Shown in pieces: positions 31,837 to 34,788 of a stretch of 34,788 nt of DNA (its first letter is position 1; the number at the start of each line of letters is the position of its first letter). The DNA comes from Thermomicrobiales bacterium (GTDB taxonomy: Bacteria > Chloroflexota > Chloroflexia > Thermomicrobiales > UBA6265). The stretch is taken from NCBI GenBank assembly GCA_023957115.1, contig JAMLHN010000042.1:1-34788 (forward strand), written 5' to 3'. Made by a program: the position numbers and the translations under genes. Below the pieces are notes generated by a model that ran no database searches, had not been told where the DNA came from, and saw only the letters and a list, made by a program, of their open reading frames with translations.

Positions 31837-32367
31837 CTAGATACGAATCTTCGCGGCGGAAGACCCATCCCGCACCTTCTGCATCCATATTCCGTCGAGA
31901 TTGCGACCGTAGTAGTTGCGGCTGACACCGACTTCCTTGAACCCCTCGCGCCGGTAGAGCGATTTGGCGGTCTGGTTGTCCGCCTCGACCATGAGCACCA
32001 TATCGCCCTCGGGAATCGCGGTATCGAGCGCACGCAGAAGCCGCGCTCCGATCCCCTGTCGCTGGTAGTCGGGATCGACACAGATATTGACGACCCGCGC
32101 CTGTCCGCCGTTGCGATCGCCGATGGCGCACCCCACAATACGGTCTCCATCTCGTGCGACCAGGAAGCGAACGTGCGGCAGTCCCCAGAGGAGCAAAAGG
32201 GTGGCATACCCATAGGCAAGACGCGGTTTGAATGCGCGCTTCTGCAATATGGTGGCTCTGCGCAGCTCCGAAAAACGCACGCCGCCGATTTCGACCCCAC
32301 GAGCGCGGACTCTGCTCATGGGCGGTGGAGGGGTCGAGGTTGGGAAGAGTTGGGCTTGATTTGCCAT
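31837..32367 (-). CDS. GNAT-family N-acetyltransferase, RimI-like
   Basis: The protein has 176 residues from the ATG at 32367 (a TTG one codon earlier is possible; no strong ribosome site). The acetyl-CoA site is typical: VVNICVDPDYQRQGIGARLL (motif A, R/Q-x-x-G-x-G/A), followed by MVLMVEADNQTAKSLYRREGF, the layout of RimI-type ribosomal-protein or N-terminal acetyltransferases. Before it, about 35 residues form a Pro-rich and Arg-rich lead. The acceptor could be a protein N-terminus or a small amine; the sequence does not decide. It stands alone on the minus strand. Confidence 0.85.
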   Translation of the reverse strand: MANQAQLFPTSTPPPPMSRVRARGVEIGGVRFSELRRATILQKRAFKPRLAYGYATLLLLWGLPHVRFLVARDGDRIVGCAIGDRNGGQARVVNICVDPDYQRQGIGARLLRALDTAIPEGDMVLMVEADNQTAKSLYRREGFKEVGVSRNYYGRNLDGIWMQKVRDGSSAAKIRI

Positions 32368-32569
32368 CAATAGGCTGAGGGTCGTTGGTATCGATTGCCG
32401 TTGCCGTCATGGTACACCACGGACCGGTTCCAGCCGTTCCCGGCGATCGATCGTTGGGAGCGGACCGCCACATGGCACCTTCCTGGACGCGTTCAGATAA
32501 CGACGCGACATGCGAAGATCAGCACGACGCCGAGCCCAATGGATTGCGTGAGCGAGGGGAGGGAATGGT

Positions 32570-32986
32570 ATGAACGGAGGGAACTCGGAACACGAGCTCG
32601 TCAAGCGTGTGCTCGACCTGATCGAGTACCTGGCCCTGATCATCGAGATTCTGGCCGTGAGCGTGATCGCCATCGGTGTGGTGTACGCATTGATCCGGTT
32701 CCTGGTTGCGCGATACGGCAACGAGACGCTTCATACCTACGACCGGCAATTTCGCGCGAACCTGGGAAACTCTCTCCTGGTCGGTCTGGAAATCCTGGTC
32801 GCCGCGGACATCATCCGCACGGTGGCGCTGGAGCCGAGCCTGACGAATGTCGCGATCCTCGGTATTCTGGTGCTGGTGCGCACCTTCCTGAGCTGGTCGT
32901 TGGTGGTGGAGATCGAAGGGCGTTGGCCCTGGAAAGCCGCTGAAGCGGAATCACGAGCCGCCGCCGAAGGAGAGCATGTCGAGTGA
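32570..32986 (+). CDS. DUF1622-type membrane protein
   Basis: The protein has 138 residues. The ATG at 32570 follows GAGGGGAGGG. The three hydrophobic segments (about 20-45, 70-88, 93-113) and the pattern YDRQFRANLGNSLLVGLEILVAADIIRTVAL match the DUF1622 family, small inner-membrane proteins of unknown function. The C-terminus is Ala/Glu-rich and cytoplasmic. It overlaps the ankyrin gene by GTGA, so the two proteins are made together and may interact. Confidence 0.85.
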   Translation: MNGGNSEHELVKRVLDLIEYLALIIEILAVSVIAIGVVYALIRFLVARYGNETLHTYDRQFRANLGNSLLVGLEILVAADIIRTVALEPSLTNVAILGILVLVRTFLSWSLVVEIEGRWPWKAAEAESRAAAEGEHVE

Positions 32987-33594
32987 CGGTCGAACGAACC
33001 GGAATCGATCTCATCGATGCCGCCGTGGCAGGGGATATCCCAGCGCTCCGCGCGCTTCTGGAAACAAGCGGCCTGGATCTGAACATTCGAGACGCGCGCG
33101 GCCGCACCGCGCTCATGGCGGCGACCTATGCCGACCAGCCCGCAGCGGTCGATCTCCTGCTCCAGGCCGGCGCCGATCTCGACCTCCAGGACGACATGCA
33201 GAACAATCCGTTTCTCTATGCCGGCGCGGAAGGATTGATGGAAATCCTGAAGCTGACCCATCGCGCAGGCGCCGATCCAACGATGACGAACCGATATGGC
33301 GGGGTAGCCATCATCCCGGCATCGGAAAAAGGACACCTCGACGCCGTGCGGTATCTGCTGGAAGAAACCGATGTCGATGTCAATCACGTCAACAATCTGG
33401 GCTGGACCGCGCTGCTGGAAGCCGTGATCCTGACGGACGGCGGCCCGGTGTTCCAGCAGATCGTTGCCGAGCTGATCGCGCATGGAGCGGATGTGAATAT
33501 CGCCGATGGCGACGGAGTCACGCCGCTGCAGCACGCGCGGCAACGCGGATACCGCGAGATCGAGGCCCAGCTTGTCAACGCCGGCGCATCCTGA
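32983..33594 (+). CDS. Ankyrin-repeat protein
   Basis: The protein has 203 residues from a GTG that overlaps the previous stop (GTGA, 32983-32986). About five to six ankyrin repeats cover almost the whole length: LNIRDARGRTALMAATYADQ, LDLQDDMQNNPFLYAGAEG, PTMTNRYGGVAIIPASEKG, VNHVNNLGWTALLEAVI, VNIADGDGVTPLQHARQRG. There is no signal peptide or catalytic domain, so it is a cytoplasmic protein-binding scaffold, possibly for the cytosolic tail of the DUF1622 protein. Bacterial ankyrin proteins of this size are often paired with an enzyme or toxin target, but none is next to it. Confidence 0.9.
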   Translation: MTVERTGIDLIDAAVAGDIPALRALLETSGLDLNIRDARGRTALMAATYADQPAAVDLLLQAGADLDLQDDMQNNPFLYAGAEGLMEILKLTHRAGADPTMTNRYGGVAIIPASEKGHLDAVRYLLEETDVDVNHVNNLGWTALLEAVILTDGGPVFQQIVAELIAHGADVNIADGDGVTPLQHARQRGYREIEAQLVNAGAS

Positions 33595-33729
33595 ATTGAT
33601 TACAAGGTCCCGAGTCCGATATGCAAGATCAAGATGACGAATGCGGACGTGCGGCAGGCAAGAGATAACGCGACGAACCGGTACACTCCGGAAACGAACA
33701 AGTCTGGAATCGCAGAAGAGATTGGTCGA

Positions 33730-34623
33730 ATGCAAATGGATACGTTATCGGGACCCGTGTTGCTCGATGGTGGAATGGGACGCGAGCTCGGATTTCGCGG
33801 GGTCGAAGTCTCACGGTACATCTGGTCGGCGCAGGCATTGCTGGACGCGCCGGATGTCGTGCGGGAGATTCACGCCGACTATATCGGAGCGGGCGCCGAT
33901 GTGATCACCACCAACACCTATTGCACGCTGCGATCTCATTTGGACAAGGCGGGGGTCGGTGACCGGTATGAAGAGCTCAACCGGCTGGCGGGACGGCTGG
34001 CGGTCGAAGCACGAGATTCGGCGAACCGGCCGGCGTTGATCGCCGGATCCCTGGCGCCAATGTTCGAAAGCTATCGACCCGACATGGTGCTCCCAGTCGC
34101 GGAAAGCGAGCCGGTCTACCGGGAACAGGCGGAGATCCTGGCCGACTACGTCGACTTCTTTCTCTGCGAGACGATGTCGAAATCGGACGAAGCGGTGGCC
34201 GCAGCCCGCGCCGGCGCCTCGACCGGCAAGCCGGTTTGGGTCTCCTACAACCTGCATCCCTCCAGGCATGGATACCTTCGTAGTGGGGAAACGATTGCCG
34301 ACGCCGTTGCAGCGCTCGATGGCGTGCCGGTCACCGGATTTCTGGCCAACTGCTGTATGCCGGAGCTCGTCGATGCCGGAATGCCGGAGCTGGTGAACAC
34401 CGGCGCGGCTTATGTCGGCGGGTATGCCAATACCTTTCTCCCCACGCCGGACGATTGGACCCTGGAAGAGAACGATCTGCATAACTTGCGTGAAGATCTG
34501 GAACCGCCGGCGTATCTGGGGTTCGTCGAAGGATGGCTCGCGAAGGGAGCAACGGTCGTGGGCGGATGCTGCGGGACCCGTCCGGCGCATATCCGTGCGA
34601 TTGCCGAGGTGTTGGGCCGGTAG
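33730..34623 (+). CDS. Homocysteine S-methyltransferase
   Basis: The protein has 297 residues. The ATG at 33730 is chosen because the family begins at VLLDGGMGRELG; upstream codons in the frame are non-homologous. The zinc site is complete: C208 in ANCC and C280-C281 in GGCCGT. The fold is the same (beta/alpha)8 barrel as the methyltransferase domain of MetH and betaine- or S-methylmethionine-dependent enzymes. It makes methionine from homocysteine and a methyl donor such as S-methylmethionine without B12. The donor cannot be fixed from sequence. It is not next to the metE operon, but it offers the cell another B12-free route. Confidence 0.88.
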   Translation: MQMDTLSGPVLLDGGMGRELGFRGVEVSRYIWSAQALLDAPDVVREIHADYIGAGADVITTNTYCTLRSHLDKAGVGDRYEELNRLAGRLAVEARDSANRPALIAGSLAPMFESYRPDMVLPVAESEPVYREQAEILADYVDFFLCETMSKSDEAVAAARAGASTGKPVWVSYNLHPSRHGYLRSGETIADAVAALDGVPVTGFLANCCMPELVDAGMPELVNTGAAYVGGYANTFLPTPDDWTLEENDLHNLREDLEPPAYLGFVEGWLAKGATVVGGCCGTRPAHIRAIAEVLGR

Positions 34624-34625
34624 CG

Positions 34626-34752
34626 GCACGCAGCACGCAGCACGCAGCACGCAGCACGCAGCACGCAGCACGCAGCACGCAGCACGCAGCACGCAGCACG
34701 CAGCACGCAGCACGCAGCACGCAGCACGCAGCACGCAGCACGCAGCACGCAG
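34626..34752 (+). repeat. Heptanucleotide tandem array (GCACGCA, about 18 copies)
   Basis: 127 bp of perfect or near-perfect 7-bp repeats begin 3 bp after the homocysteine methyltransferase stop. The same unit in reverse complement occurs at 22933-22960. The remaining sequence to the window end (34753-34788) shows no feature. Confidence 0.95.
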
Positions 34753-34788
34753 GGAGAGCCTACCGGTTCGCGCTCAGCCTCGGAGAGG

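Noticed and set aside
34331..34741. Minus frames with repeated MLRAACCVLRAACC-like protein
   Set aside because: These are translations of the heptanucleotide array, open in all frames because the unit lacks stop codons.
34626..34752. CRISPR array
   Set aside because: The unit is only 7 bp with no spacers; it is a simple tandem repeat.

Overview
The window is high-GC bacterial DNA, most likely from the Chloroflexota (Thermomicrobia-type). This is an inference from four things: the high GC content; secreted proteins with a Thr/Pro-rich 'ATPT' linker just after the signal peptide; large ATPase-LuxR regulators; and gene-to-gene similarity as I remember it. No rRNA, tRNA, CRISPR array, phage or transposase gene was seen.

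Layout. 1-4071 (minus): a Tat-exported serine beta-lactamase-like hydrolase that runs off the left edge, then a large ATPase/LuxR regulator. 4245-6683 (plus): a promoter with a palindromic operator, then a secreted beta-propeller (AztD-like) and a zinc/manganese-type substrate-binding protein; no permease or ATPase is nearby. 6923-7498 (minus): a cysteine-dioxygenase-like cupin. 7676-16920 (plus): the centrepiece. A sigma70-like promoter is followed by a cobalamin riboswitch, then nrdA, nrdB, metE, an acyl-CoA thioesterase and a NicO-type Ni/Co transporter, all on one strand. 17411-21816: a second ATPase/LuxR regulator converging on a Vps62-like membrane fusion protein, with a strong hairpin between them. 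22187-23714: an ArsR regulator with a small membrane coiled-coil protein, then an SDR oxidoreductase. 23748-25210 (minus): a MerR regulator and a Cys-nucleophile alpha/beta hydrolase. 25542-28865 (minus): an HpcH-type aldolase, modB, modA and a small hypothetical gene. 29060-34623: a small hypothetical, a UDP-glucuronate decarboxylase-like epimerase, a secreted beta-rich protein, a GNAT acetyltransferase, a DUF1622 membrane protein overlapping an ankyrin-repeat protein, and a homocysteine S-methyltransferase.

How the central genes fit together. NrdAB and MetE are cobalamin-independent forms of two reactions that B12 enzymes can also perform. A cobalamin riboswitch ahead of them predicts that they are off when B12 is plentiful and on when it is scarce. 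The NrdB protein has the class Ic signature: Phe122 replaces the radical tyrosine, and Glu84 replaces the usual Asp ligand. All seven diagnostic positions sit at a constant offset from the Chlamydia trachomatis Mn/Fe enzyme. A Ni/Co transporter with 20 histidines in one loop lies at the distal end and may link cobalt to the same signal.

A second theme is non-coding. Almost every longer intergenic gap holds a short, degenerate tandem repeat with a strict 7-bp period. Several loci share a CAGGACY-like unit, two have a CTAACTC-like unit, and two have GCACGCA. The clearest is an approximately 18-copy array at the right edge. Separate palindromic repeats also lie between nrdA and nrdB and between the thioesterase and nicO genes.
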